The notes: generated by a model from the sequence alone, not told the origin. A DNA stretch of 64,000 nt from JBMOPD01 sp049323615 (GCA_049323615.1 JBMOPD010000009.1:1-64000), one strand, 5' to 3'; positions 41,639 through 50,442 are shown, counted from the first letter of the stretch. Numbers and translations are program-made.

Positions 41639-41716
41639 TGCGGAGCTGTTAGAATAAGGCTATTAAAGTAAATCGCAATGCAGGAAAACGAACAATAGAT
41701 TAATAAAGTGTTCGGG

Positions 41717-41738
41717 AAATGAACTGAATTGTTCATTT
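41717..41738. promoter_or_regulatory. AAATGAAC-N6-GTTCATTT palindrome: enhancer-site candidate and possible terminator
   Basis: Arms 41717-41724 and 41731-41738 are perfect inverted copies. The 17 bases GTTCGGGAAATGAACTG are identical to those at 59436-59452. Both copies lie about 80 bases upstream of a sigma-54-type promoter, and the PrpR-type activator gene ends just before the second copy. Both are also followed by T-rich tracts (here CTTTTTT), so either could also end transcription of the preceding gene. Confidence 0.65.
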
Positions 41739-41794
41739 TTCTTTTTTATGTCCGGTACCGGTTTATGTTCGATTGTAATTCAGTTCCTTTTGAG

Positions 41795-41810
41795 TGGCAT
41801 CTATTTTGCA
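41795..41810 (+). promoter_or_regulatory. Sigma-54 -24/-12 promoter for the 41.9-57.1 kb operon
   Basis: TGGCATCTATTTTGCA fits TGGCAY-N5-TTTGCA with 12-base GG-GC spacing. It lies 50 bases before the first ATG. The rest of the 221-base gap holds only the palindrome upstream. Confidence 0.75.
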
Positions 41811-41859
41811 AACTGGAAAGTTAAGCGGTTAAATTAATAAGAAATTTGGAGGAGTGAGG

Positions 41860-42603
41860 ATGAGATTTGCGGGCAAGGTGGCGGTAGTGACCGGGTCGGC
41901 CAGGGGGATAGGGAAGGCTATCGCCCTGGGCCTTGTAAGGGAGGGGGCGGCGGTCACCATTTGCGACATCGACGGGAAGGCTTGCGAGGAGACGGTGCAG
42001 GAAATCAAAGACAGCGGCGGCAGGGCCATCGGGGTGACCGCCGACGTGTCGAGACCGGAAGATGCTGAAAAGATTATCGAACAGACCGTCAGCGCCTTCG
42101 GAAGGCTTGATATCTTGGTTAACAACGCCGGCACGTTGAAAGACATGCCCATCCGGGACATGACCGAGGAAAATTGGGATAAGGTCATAGATACCTGTTT
42201 AAAGGGGAGCTTTCTCTGTTCCAAATACGCTTCGGAACACATGATCAAGCAGAATTACGGCAAGATCGTCAATATTTCTTCCCGGGCCTACCTGGGGAAC
42301 CCCGGCCAGGCCAACTATTCCTCGGCCAAGGCCGGCATCGTGGGCCTGACCAGGGCCCTGGCCAAGGAATTGGGGAGGTATTATATCAATGTGAACGCTG
42401 TGGCCCCCGGGCTGATTGAAACGGATGCGCTGAGGAGCCTACCCAAGTACGAGATGATCGTGGAGCGGCAGAAAAAAGACACGCCCATCCCGCGCATCGG
42501 TGTCCCGGAGGACGTGGCCGGCGCCGTCCTGTTCCTGGCTTCCGACGATGCCTCCTACATCACCGGGGACGTGCTGCACGTTACCGGGGGGCGGTTTGGT
42601 TAA
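41860..42603 (+). CDS. Short-chain dehydrogenase (FabG-like 3-hydroxyacyl-CoA dehydrogenase candidate)
   Basis: A 247-residue classical SDR. TGSARGIGKAIA (residue 12 on) binds NAD(P); NNAG, the catalytic Ser in NISSRAYLGNPGQANY and the YSSAK pair are present; the C-terminal block EDVAGAVLFLASDDASYITG is standard. ATG at 41860 has GGAGGA 6 bases upstream; a GTG 6 bases earlier overlaps this site. First gene of the long run, before the DUF35-thiolase pair, so oxidation of 3-hydroxyacyl-CoA to the thiolase substrate is likely. Confidence 0.88.
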   Translation: MRFAGKVAVVTGSARGIGKAIALGLVREGAAVTICDIDGKACEETVQEIKDSGGRAIGVTADVSRPEDAEKIIEQTVSAFGRLDILVNNAGTLKDMPIRDMTEENWDKVIDTCLKGSFLCSKYASEHMIKQNYGKIVNISSRAYLGNPGQANYSSAKAGIVGLTRALAKELGRYYINVNAVAPGLIETDALRSLPKYEMIVERQKKDTPIPRIGVPEDVAGAVLFLASDDASYITGDVLHVTGGRFG

Positions 42604-42628
42604 AATTGTTCAGGGGAGGGAAGGGAAC

Positions 42629-43054
42629 GTGGATTGCAATAAAAAGCAGGTTCCTTTGAAGGAAGGATTGTGGCTGCTCTCAGACGGGGAAGTGCGTTTG
42701 GTTGGAAGCGGCTGCAGCCTCTGCGGCGAAATCTTTTTCCCGAAAAAGGAAAGTAAATTTTGCCCCCACTGCCAGCGAGAGGGATTGCAGGACGTGATCC
42801 TCGGCAACCGGGGCAAGATCAGTACCTATACAGTGGTGTGCCAGCAGCCGGCGGGCGGTTTTTATAAAGGGCCCGTGCCTTATGCCTACGGTGTGGTACA
42901 GCTGCCGGAGGGGGTAAATGTGGAGACCCTGTTTACCGGTTGCGATCTCGGGAAGATCAAAACGGGCCTGGAGGCCCGCCTGGTCATCGAGAAACTGCAC
43001 GAGGCGGAAGACGGGACGGAGGTTGTGACCTACAAGTTCGTTCCCGAGGTGTAG
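42629..43054 (+). CDS. DUF35 zinc-ribbon/OB-fold protein, thiolase partner
   Basis: A 141-residue protein with an N-terminal zinc ribbon (SGCSLCGEIFFP and FCPHCQ give two CxxC pairs) and a C-terminal OB fold (GKISTYTVV, PYAYGVVQLPEGVNV). DUF35 proteins pair with thiolase-like proteins encoded beside them: in archaea they bridge thiolase and HMG-CoA synthase, and in anaerobic toluene breakdown BbsA pairs with the thiolase BbsB. The thiolase-like gene follows 31 bases later. GTG start with GGGAGGGAAGGG upstream. Confidence 0.85.
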   Translation: MDCNKKQVPLKEGLWLLSDGEVRLVGSGCSLCGEIFFPKKESKFCPHCQREGLQDVILGNRGKISTYTVVCQQPAGGFYKGPVPYAYGVVQLPEGVNVETLFTGCDLGKIKTGLEARLVIEKLHEAEDGTEVVTYKFVPEV

Positions 43055-43085
43055 GCGCTGCAAATAATTTTTGGGGGGGAAAGCC

Positions 43086-44246
43086 ATGAAACCGCCGTAT
43101 AAGGGAAGGGAAGTGGTGGTGGCCGGCGTCGGCATCACCAGGTGGGGGTATTACCCGGAGAGGGAATCGTACGAGTTGGCGGCGGAAGCCATTATCAACG
43201 CCCTTAAGGACGCTGAAATGGAGTGGCAGGAGGTGGAAACCGCCTTTTGCGGCAGCGTGTACCAGGGCACCGGTTCCGGACACCAGGCCGTCAGGGAGGT
43301 GGGCCTGACCGGCATCCCCGTTGTCAACGTGGAAAACGCCTGTTCCAGCGGGTCTTCGGCCTTCCGGCTGGCCTACCAGGCGGTGGCCTCGGGGCTGTAT
43401 GACGTGGCGCTGGCGGTGGGGTTTGAAAAGATGCCCCGGGGTCCTATTCCCAGCACCGCCTTTCGCCCCCTGGAACTGAAAATGGGCTTTAACGTGCAGC
43501 CCGCCAATTACGCCCTGGAAACCCTGGCCTACATGGAGGAGTGCGGCGCCACCGAGGAGGATTTCGCCCTGGTTGCGGTAAAAAACCGCAAGAACGGGGC
43601 GTTGAATCCCAATGCCCGTTTTCAGGAGCCCGTCACCCTGGAAGAGGTGATGAACTCCAGGATGGTGGCCAGCCCGCTCCGGCTGCTCCACTGCTGCCCG
43701 CTGGCGGACGGCGCGGCTGGTTTTATTCTCTGCAGCCGGGAAAAGCTGCGGTCGAAAAGCAGGGCCGTGACGGTGGCGGCCTCCGTGCTGACTTCGGGGG
43801 TGTACGGCGAAGCGGTATACCAGTGCGGCACGGTAAGCAGCGTCAAGTTCCCGCCTGCGGAGGGCATAATTGAAATGTCCGCCCGGCAGGCATACGAGTG
43901 TGCCGGCTGCGGCCCCGAAGACATGGACGTGATCCAGGTTTACGACAGCATGGCGCCCGGGGAACTCTGGGACATCGAGAAGCTGGGGTTTTGTCCCAAG
44001 GGGGAAGCCCCCAGGCTTTTGCGGGAGGGGGTCTTCGACCTGGACGGAAAGATCCCGGCCAATACTGACGGCGGGCTGATCTCCAGGGGGCATCCCCTTG
44101 GCGCCACGGGGTGCGGGCAGATATACGAGGTGGTTTTGCAATTGAGGGGGGAAGCGGGGCCCAGGCAGGTCAAGGGGGCGAAGGCCGGCCTTTGCCACGC
44201 CATGGGGGCGGGCCCGAACAGCTCGATAACCATTCTTAAAAAGTAG
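43086..44246 (+). CDS. SCP2/SCPx-type thiolase, partner of the DUF35 protein
   Basis: A 386-residue thiolase-fold protein of the lipid-transfer (SCP2) branch. Nucleophilic Cys in VENACSSGSSAF (about residue 84), then VYDSMAPGELWDIEKLG in place of the NEAFA block, His in ISRGHPLGATG and the C-terminal LCHAMGAG. Proteins of this type cleave branched or bulky 3-ketoacyl-CoAs and often work only with a DUF35 partner, encoded here directly upstream. Start at ATG 43086 after a run of G that serves as ribosome site. Confidence 0.87.
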   Translation: MKPPYKGREVVVAGVGITRWGYYPERESYELAAEAIINALKDAEMEWQEVETAFCGSVYQGTGSGHQAVREVGLTGIPVVNVENACSSGSSAFRLAYQAVASGLYDVALAVGFEKMPRGPIPSTAFRPLELKMGFNVQPANYALETLAYMEECGATEEDFALVAVKNRKNGALNPNARFQEPVTLEEVMNSRMVASPLRLLHCCPLADGAAGFILCSREKLRSKSRAVTVAASVLTSGVYGEAVYQCGTVSSVKFPPAEGIIEMSARQAYECAGCGPEDMDVIQVYDSMAPGELWDIEKLGFCPKGEAPRLLREGVFDLDGKIPANTDGGLISRGHPLGATGCGQIYEVVLQLRGEAGPRQVKGAKAGLCHAMGAGPNSSITILKK

Positions 44247-44296
44247 TTTGCGACTTTTTACCCCGCGAATCGATAGCGAATTGGAGGGCGTCAAAA

Positions 44297-44761
44297 ATGG
44301 CTGAACCGGCACTCTACTTTGAAGACCTCGAAGTCGGGGCCAGGTTTTCATCTTCCGCCCGGACGGTTACCGAGGCGGATATTGTAAACTTTGCAGGCGT
44401 TTCGGGGGATTATAACGCACTGCACGTGGATGCGGAGTACGCTAAAAACTCAATTTTCGGAGAACGGGTGGCCCACGGGCTGCTGGGCCTGGTAATAGCC
44501 TCCGGCCTGTTCACCGGTACGGATCTAAACGCCAGGTGCAGCAAGTCGTTGCTTGCCTTGCTGGGGATAGATTCCTGGAAATTTAAGGGGCCGCTTAAAA
44601 TCGGCGACACTGTTCACCTGGAGATCGAAGTGGCTGACAAGAGGGAGACCAGCAGGCCGGACCGGGGAGTGGTGGTCTTCAGGAGAATACTGGTTAACCA
44701 AAGAGGCGAGGTTGTCCAGGAGGGCCAGTGGCCGATGCTGATCCTGAAGAAAAACTCATGA
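44297..44761 (+). CDS. MaoC-family dehydratase
   Basis: A 154-residue hotdog protein with hydratase motif FAGVSGDYNALHVDAEYAKN and FGERVAHG; Asp, Asn and His are all present, nearer to the classic R-hydratase motif than the other two MaoC proteins here. It lies between the thiolase and an acyl-CoA dehydrogenase, so hydration of the enoyl-CoA made by that dehydrogenase is its likely step. GGAGGG lies 8 bases before ATG. Confidence 0.86.
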   Translation: MAEPALYFEDLEVGARFSSSARTVTEADIVNFAGVSGDYNALHVDAEYAKNSIFGERVAHGLLGLVIASGLFTGTDLNARCSKSLLALLGIDSWKFKGPLKIGDTVHLEIEVADKRETSRPDRGVVVFRRILVNQRGEVVQEGQWPMLILKKNS

Positions 44762-44794
44762 TTACAGCCTTACGGCGCAGGTGGGGGGTTGATT

Positions 44795-45943
44795 ATGGAC
44801 CTGGAACTATCCGAAGAGCAGCGCATGATTAAGGAAACGGTCAGGCGGTTTCTTGACAAGGAAATCCGCCCGCTGGTGGACGAATATGAAAAATCCGGGC
44901 GGCCGGTGTCGAAGGAAATTGTTAAAAAACTCATTCCCTTCGGTTTTTTGGGGGGGCTCCTGTCCAGAGAGGCAGGCGGTGATGAACTGACTTACACCAC
45001 CTACTTTTTGATGATTGAGGAACTGTCCAGGGTGTGGCCTTCCCTGCGGGCCACGGTAAGCATCAGCAATTCGGTGCTGACCCACATCTACGAGTACGGA
45101 ACCGAGGAGCAGCGGAAAAGGTTCATGGAGCCGCTGTTAAAGGGCGACGCCATTGGCTTTTTTGCCCTTACGGAGCCCAACGTGGGTTCCGATACTTCCA
45201 GCATTGAGGCCACTGCTGTCTTAAAGGGCGACAAGTGGGTCATAAACGGCACCAAGATGTTTATTACCAACGGCGTGGAGGGCGACCTCGGGATTGTCAT
45301 CGCCCAGACCGACAAGTCCAGGGGGATCGACGGGATCGCCGCCTTTATAGTGGAGAAGGAAATGGGTTACAAGGCCAGGCCCGTCGAAAAGATGGGAACG
45401 GTCAGCTGCCCCTTCGCCGAGCTGGTTTTCGAGGACTGCGCGGTTCCGGCGGAGAACCTGCTCGGCAGGGTCGGCGACGGCCTGCGCCAGGGCCTGAAGT
45501 TTTTAAACAGCGCCAGGGCCATGGTGGCCTTTATTGCGGCGGGAGTGGCCCAGGCCTGTGTGGACGCCGCCGTTGAGTACGCCAGGAACCGCGTCCAGTT
45601 CGGCAAGCCAATCGGGGCCTTTCAACTTATTCAGGCCAAGATCAGCGATATGGTCACCATGACCAGCGCCATGCGGCTGCTGGGGCTTCAGGCCAGCGAC
45701 CTGCTGGACAAGGGCAGGCCGTGCGTAAGGGAAGCGTCAATGGCCAAGCTCTTTGCCACCGACAACGTGCTCAGGGTGGCTGAGGACGCGCTGCAGATCC
45801 ACGGCGGGTACGGCTACACCAAGGAGTTCCCCGTGGAGCGGTATTACCGCGACATCCGCTACTTCACCATAGCCGAAGGTACCAATGAGATGCAAAGGCT
45901 GATCATCGGGCGGGACGTGCTGGGCATTTCTGCCTTTAAGTAA
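44795..45943 (+). CDS. Acyl-CoA dehydrogenase (canonical catalytic Glu)
   Basis: A 382-residue acyl-CoA dehydrogenase. FALTEPNVGSDTSSIEATAV in the middle domain, GGYGYTKEFPVERYYRD, and the canonical base in IAEGTNEMQRLIIGRD. Its overall pattern (LELSEEQRMIKETVRRFLDK at the start) is like that of glutaryl/benzylsuccinyl-CoA dehydrogenase relatives. With DUF35, thiolase, SDR and MaoC neighbours it completes a four-step beta-oxidation set. ATG 44795 is preferred over TTG 44789. Confidence 0.9.
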   Translation: MDLELSEEQRMIKETVRRFLDKEIRPLVDEYEKSGRPVSKEIVKKLIPFGFLGGLLSREAGGDELTYTTYFLMIEELSRVWPSLRATVSISNSVLTHIYEYGTEEQRKRFMEPLLKGDAIGFFALTEPNVGSDTSSIEATAVLKGDKWVINGTKMFITNGVEGDLGIVIAQTDKSRGIDGIAAFIVEKEMGYKARPVEKMGTVSCPFAELVFEDCAVPAENLLGRVGDGLRQGLKFLNSARAMVAFIAAGVAQACVDAAVEYARNRVQFGKPIGAFQLIQAKISDMVTMTSAMRLLGLQASDLLDKGRPCVREASMAKLFATDNVLRVAEDALQIHGGYGYTKEFPVERYYRDIRYFTIAEGTNEMQRLIIGRDVLGISAFK

Positions 45944-45984
45944 AAGGGGCATCCAAAATCAGCTATAGCGGAGGTTTATAAATA

Positions 45985-46614
45985 ATGAAGATAGTGGCAG
46001 TGAACGGCAGTCACCGAAAGGGTAAGAACACCGCCCGGATGCTGCTGGAGGTACTGGCGGGGGCCCGGGCCGGGGGCGCCGAGACGGAACTGATCGAGCT
46101 GATGGAATATGACATCAGGTTCTGCCGGGCCTGCAACCATTGCTTGCAAGAGACCAGGTGCAGCATCCGTGACGACATGGACGTCATCGGCCCCAAGTTG
46201 CTTGATGCCGACGGAATTGTGCTCGGTTCCCCGGCATACTGGGTGAATGTCACCGCGGCCATGAAGAACTTCATGGACCGCACCCGCTGGATGCACATGC
46301 GCGAAAACCTTTTGGAAGGCAGGGTGGGGGCGGTGGTTACCCACGCCGCTCTGCGCAACGGCGGACAGGAGTTGGCGGCCCATGCGCTGGAAAAATTTTT
46401 AAGGGGACACGGTTTGATACTTGTAGATGGCAGAGGTCCGGGGGGTCCCATTTACAATACGGGTGCCTTTGGCACGATGTTCGACGGCCTTGATGGTGAG
46501 CGGCTCCTCTATAAAAAGAGTGTGGCGGAGGATGACCTGGCCATGCGTTTTTGCAAGCAGATGGGCCGGAACATGGTGCATATGATCAAAAAAATAAGGC
46601 GGTGTGACAGCTAA
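45985..46614 (+). CDS. Flavodoxin-fold NAD(P)H-dependent FMN reductase
   Basis: A 209-residue protein with FMN loop VNGSHRKGKNTARMLLE, Cys patch CRACNHCLQETRC and second loop SPAYWVNVTAAMKNFMDR. Third member of this type in the window; each of the three is next to genes for CoA-ester redox chemistry. GGAGG lies about 10 bases before ATG. It follows the acyl-CoA dehydrogenase by 41 bases. Possible electron acceptor of that enzyme (inference). Confidence 0.84.
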   Translation: MKIVAVNGSHRKGKNTARMLLEVLAGARAGGAETELIELMEYDIRFCRACNHCLQETRCSIRDDMDVIGPKLLDADGIVLGSPAYWVNVTAAMKNFMDRTRWMHMRENLLEGRVGAVVTHAALRNGGQELAAHALEKFLRGHGLILVDGRGPGGPIYNTGAFGTMFDGLDGERLLYKKSVAEDDLAMRFCKQMGRNMVHMIKKIRRCDS

Positions 46615-46659
46615 ACGCGGGAATACTCGAAATTTAAAAAAATTTTGGAGGTATGAAAG

Positions 46660-47418
46660 ATGCGGTTCAAGGACAGGGTTGCCATTGTTACGGCTTCTGC
46701 GGGGGCGGGTATCGGCAAAGCCTGTGTGGAGGCCTTCGCCAGGGAGGGCGCCCACGTGGTGGTGACCGATATACACGAAAAAAGAATCATGGAAACGGCG
46801 GAAAACATCGCCGGGACATACGGCGTAAAAACGCTGGGAATAGTTTGTGATGTCAGCAATGCCGGGCAGGTTAACGAACTGGTGGCCAGGGCGAAGGAGA
46901 AATTCGGGCGCATCGACATCCTGGTGAACAACGCCGGCCGGGAAACCCTGGCCCAGTGTCGGGACATGACCGATGAACAGTGGAGGCTGGTGATGAGCGT
47001 CTGCCTGGACGGCACCTTTTACTGCACCAGGGCCGTTCTGCCCCATATGATCGAACAGAACTACGGGCGACTGATCCACATTTCATCGGTCAACGCCTTT
47101 ATCGGGGCCACTGACGGGGAGAGCCACTACTGCGCCGCCAAGGCCGCCATCGCGGCATTTTCCCGCGTTGTGGCGGCGGAAAACGCCGGGTACAACATCA
47201 CCTCCAACGTGGTGGCGCCGGGATTGATCATGAACGAGTTCCTGAAGAGGATTTATCCCGAGGAATTTTTTAAGCGCCTGGTGGACATGTGCCCGAAGGG
47301 CCGGGCGGGCAGGCCGGAGGATGTGGCCAACGCGGTGTTGTTCTTTGCCCAGGAAAATTCGGACTTTATTACGGGGGATATTATGACGGTTTCCGGAGGG
47401 CTTTACATGCACGCCTGA
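46660..47418 (+). CDS. Short-chain dehydrogenase
   Basis: A 252-residue SDR. The nucleotide loop is slightly longer than usual (TASAGAGIGKA), as in SDRs acting on bulky hydroxyacyl-CoAs. NNAGRE, Ser in HISSVNAFIGATDGESHY and the YCAAK pair follow, then TGDIMTVSGGLYM at the end. GGAGG lies 9 bases before ATG. It sits between the FMN reductase and the fused CoA-transferase; its product could feed the latter if that protein acts as a ring- or chain-cleaving hydrolase. Confidence 0.87.
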   Translation: MRFKDRVAIVTASAGAGIGKACVEAFAREGAHVVVTDIHEKRIMETAENIAGTYGVKTLGIVCDVSNAGQVNELVARAKEKFGRIDILVNNAGRETLAQCRDMTDEQWRLVMSVCLDGTFYCTRAVLPHMIEQNYGRLIHISSVNAFIGATDGESHYCAAKAAIAAFSRVVAAENAGYNITSNVVAPGLIMNEFLKRIYPEEFFKRLVDMCPKGRAGRPEDVANAVLFFAQENSDFITGDIMTVSGGLYMHA

Positions 47419-47480
47419 TCTGGGGCCGTCGGCCGCTGCAGGGGTGTCGGGCCGTACTGTGATGAAAGGGGCGGGGCTGA

Positions 47481-49256
47481 ATGGGCGACTGGCCGGCCTA
47501 CATGGAGAGGCATCTTGAGTTGATCTCATGTGATGGTAAAGATAAATTGTGTTCGTTGAAGGACGCTATCCGGAAAAACGTGCGCCACGGTATGAGCATT
47601 CACATTGCCCAGACCGGCGTGCGTTGGCCTGCGGCCGCAATCTACGAAATAGCCAGGCAGTTCTGGGGCGCCGGTCCGGGTTTCACCCTGATCGGTATTT
47701 CCATGAACCACCCCCAGGCCGTTCTGGTGCACGGCGGGCTGGTTAAAAAGATAATCACCTCCTACTGCGGGGATCCCTACCACACGCCCGGCCCCAACGG
47801 GGTCTACCAGAGGGCATTCCGGGAGGGAACGGTGGAGATTGAAAATTGGAGCATCCTGACCCTGCCGCTCAGGCTCAAGGCGGCGGCCATGGGCGTTCCC
47901 TTTACCACCACCAGGTCCCTTGCCGGCAGCAGCATGGAGCAGGACAATGCCGGATCATTCAAGGTGGTGGACGATCCCTTCGGATCAGGGTCCCGGGTGG
48001 GGCTGCTGAAGGCCCTTTATCCGGACATAAGCATTATTCACGGCTGGGCCGCGGACAGGTACGGCAATACCCTGCTGTGCTATCCGCTGGCGGAAAACAC
48101 GTACGGCGCCATGGCCAGCAGGAACGGGGCCGTAGTGACGGTGGAGAAGATCGTGGATTCCGGGTATATCAGGGAACACGCGCACCTGAACTTTCTGCCC
48201 GGCGATTATGTGAAAAGCGTCAGCCTCGTGCCCTTCGGGTCCCACCCCTCCGGCATGACAAAGGCCGGCCTGCCGGATTTTGAGGGCTACGGGGAGGATT
48301 ACGATTTTGTGGACGAGGCCAGGCAGGCATCGAGGGAAAGGGATCAGTTCGACCGCTGGGTTCAGGAATGGGTGCTGGGCTGCGAAGACCATGAAGCGTA
48401 CCTGCGCAAGCTGGGCCGGGACAGGCTGTTCTTCCTCAAGGGGCGCAGCCACGCCGGCAGCTGGCAGGTGGATGTGTACACCCGGAATCCGGAGCGGTCC
48501 GGCGGTTATAACAGTTACGAGCGGATGCTGGCAGCCGCCGCGGCTGAACTGCAGAAGAGAATCCGCCGCGGGGGGCATCTCGCCATCCTGGCCGGAGCCG
48601 GAGTGGCCAATCTGTCAGCATGGCTGGCTTACCGCCGGCTGGTGGAAGGCGGCTACAAGGTCGAACTGATGGCGGAGGTAGGGTTATACGGGTACAGCCC
48701 GAGGCCCCTGGACCCGGCTGTGTTCAACCACGCCAATTTTTACACCTGCAGGGCCTTGTCGGACACGCACACCGTGATGGGCGTCTACATGGGCGGGGCC
48801 AATAACAGGTGTGTGGGCGTGGTGGGTTTCGGCCAGATTGACCGGCACGGGAACATCAATACCACCAAGATTCCGGGAAAAACCTATATCGCCGGGTCCG
48901 GGGGGGCCAACGACATCGCCAGTACGGCGCAGGAGGTGGTGGCGGTGGGGACCCAGGGCAGGAACAGGCTGGTGGAGGCCGTCCCCTACGTCACCTCGCC
49001 GGGGAAGCAGGTATGGGCGCTGGTCACCGACCTGGGGGTTTATGAGAAATTGCAGCCGGAGGGCGAATTTGTGCTGACAGGCTACTATGGAAGCCCGGAC
49101 ACCGGTTCGAGAGAGGCGTCCGTCAGGCGGATCAGGGAGAACTGCGGCTGGGACCTGCAGGTGGCTGAAAACGCGGCCGTCCTTCCGGACCCGGACCCGC
49201 AGGACATCGACCTTCTGCGCATGTGGGACCCCGGGGGCTATTTCCTGGCCACCTGA
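47481..49256 (+). CDS. Fused class I CoA-transferase (A and B halves, IpdAB/glutaconate type)
   Basis: A 591-residue protein that joins a GctA/IpdA-like half (residues 1-310: LKDAIRKNVRHGMSIHI, ISIIHGWAADRYGNTL) to a GctB/IpdB-like half (about 345-591: ERMLAAAAAELQKRIRRGG, ELMAEVGLYGYSP with the Glu that is the catalytic position of class I transferases, and GGANDIASTAQEVVAVG). Usually these are two genes. Members either move CoA between acids or, like IpdAB, open a ring by C-C hydrolysis of a CoA ester. Context (SDR before, amidohydrolase after) does not decide between them. Confidence 0.82.
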   Translation: MGDWPAYMERHLELISCDGKDKLCSLKDAIRKNVRHGMSIHIAQTGVRWPAAAIYEIARQFWGAGPGFTLIGISMNHPQAVLVHGGLVKKIITSYCGDPYHTPGPNGVYQRAFREGTVEIENWSILTLPLRLKAAAMGVPFTTTRSLAGSSMEQDNAGSFKVVDDPFGSGSRVGLLKALYPDISIIHGWAADRYGNTLLCYPLAENTYGAMASRNGAVVTVEKIVDSGYIREHAHLNFLPGDYVKSVSLVPFGSHPSGMTKAGLPDFEGYGEDYDFVDEARQASRERDQFDRWVQEWVLGCEDHEAYLRKLGRDRLFFLKGRSHAGSWQVDVYTRNPERSGGYNSYERMLAAAAAELQKRIRRGGHLAILAGAGVANLSAWLAYRRLVEGGYKVELMAEVGLYGYSPRPLDPAVFNHANFYTCRALSDTHTVMGVYMGGANNRCVGVVGFGQIDRHGNINTTKIPGKTYIAGSGGANDIASTAQEVVAVGTQGRNRLVEAVPYVTSPGKQVWALVTDLGVYEKLQPEGEFVLTGYYGSPDTGSREASVRRIRENCGWDLQVAENAAVLPDPDPQDIDLLRMWDPGGYFLAT

Positions 49257-49294
49257 AAACAATTATGCCTGTCTTAATTTAAATTATAGAAAGG

Positions 49295-50413
49295 ATGGGG
49301 AAACAGGTGAAGGAAAAGGCAGAACAACTGATCAAAGACGCCCGGGCGGCGCTGGCGGCCGGGTATTTCGGCCAGGGCTACGCCCTGTTTAAACAGGCCA
49401 TTGACCTGTACGATCAGGCGACTGATCTGGTGGCGGCCGAACGCTGCAAAGGTGAACTCAATGATGCCCGGCAGAAGCACCTGGCCTGCGCGCCGCTTCC
49501 CGCCGTGGACTACCACGCCCATCCCATCTTCCAGGGCGCCTTGAGACAGGACCCGCCCCTGTACATGGCGGCCAGGCATTTCCGGGTCAGGCCCGAATCC
49601 TTTCCGGCCGACTTGGAGGGAATGATCCGGCACATGGATGAAGCCAACGTGGAAAAGGCGGTGATCATGTCTCTGGATACTTCGGCAAGCGACCACTGGG
49701 CCTTCAAGGGCCAAAAACTGACCAACGACCAGGTGGCCGGATTTGTCCGGCAGTACCCGGACAGGTTAATCGGTTACGGGTCGGTGGACCCCCGGCGGGA
49801 GGATGCGGTGGAGGAAACGGAAAGGTGCGTCAAGGAGCTGGGGCTGCGGGGCATGAAATTTCACCCGGCCGCCGTGGGGATTTACCCCAATGATGAAAAG
49901 TATTTTTACCCGATATACGAAAAGTGCGTGGAACTGGGGGTGCCGGTACAGTCCCACTGCGGCACCACGGGTCTGTATTTCACCAAGATCAAGCACACCA
50001 TGCCGGTCTATTACGACGATGTGGCGGTGGATTTCCCCACCCTGAAGCTGGTGCTGCTGCACTACGGCATCGGTGGCTGGCATGAGCAGGCCATGGCGGT
50101 GGCCTTCAGGCACCCCAACGTTTACCTGGACATTTCGGGGGCGTCGCCGCGGGTCATCCCGAAGGAATTGCTCCTGGCGGCCAACACGCCCTTCTACCAG
50201 GACAAGATCCTCTTCGGCACCGATTACCCCTTCGTCGGCATGGCCCAGTGGTTCGCCACCTACAACAAAGTAGCCGGGGACGTTTTCACGGAGGAGACCA
50301 GGGATAAGGTATTCCGGGAGAACGCCCTCAGGTTGCACGATCGCCCGCCGGTTTCCCCCCTGGATATGCTCCGCCGGGATGGGTTTCCGGTGCCGGAGGG
50401 GGCCAGGAGATAG
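49295..50413 (+). CDS. Amidohydrolase-2 family protein with N-terminal helical extension
   Basis: A 372-residue protein. Residues 1-65 form a helical, TPR-like segment (KEKAEQLIKDARAALAAGYF, LFKQAIDLYDQATDL). The rest is an amidohydrolase-2 barrel of the ACMSD/resorcylate-decarboxylase group: DYHAHPIF (metal HxH), GMKFHPAAVGIYP, VQSHCGTTG and the C-terminal FGTDYPFVG with the metal-binding Asp. Members are non-oxidative decarboxylases or hydrolases of ring acids. The extension is unusual. GTG at 49307 is an alternative start with a better-spaced ribosome site. Confidence 0.82.
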   Translation: MGKQVKEKAEQLIKDARAALAAGYFGQGYALFKQAIDLYDQATDLVAAERCKGELNDARQKHLACAPLPAVDYHAHPIFQGALRQDPPLYMAARHFRVRPESFPADLEGMIRHMDEANVEKAVIMSLDTSASDHWAFKGQKLTNDQVAGFVRQYPDRLIGYGSVDPRREDAVEETERCVKELGLRGMKFHPAAVGIYPNDEKYFYPIYEKCVELGVPVQSHCGTTGLYFTKIKHTMPVYYDDVAVDFPTLKLVLLHYGIGGWHEQAMAVAFRHPNVYLDISGASPRVIPKELLLAANTPFYQDKILFGTDYPFVGMAQWFATYNKVAGDVFTEETRDKVFRENALRLHDRPPVSPLDMLRRDGFPVPEGARR

Positions 50414-50442
50414 GACCTGGAATAAGGAGGTGAGAGTCAATA

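Noticed and set aside
42984..44351. Long minus-strand frame (455 codons) across the thiolase gene
   Set aside because: Shadow of the SCP2-type thiolase; no family resemblance or ribosome site.
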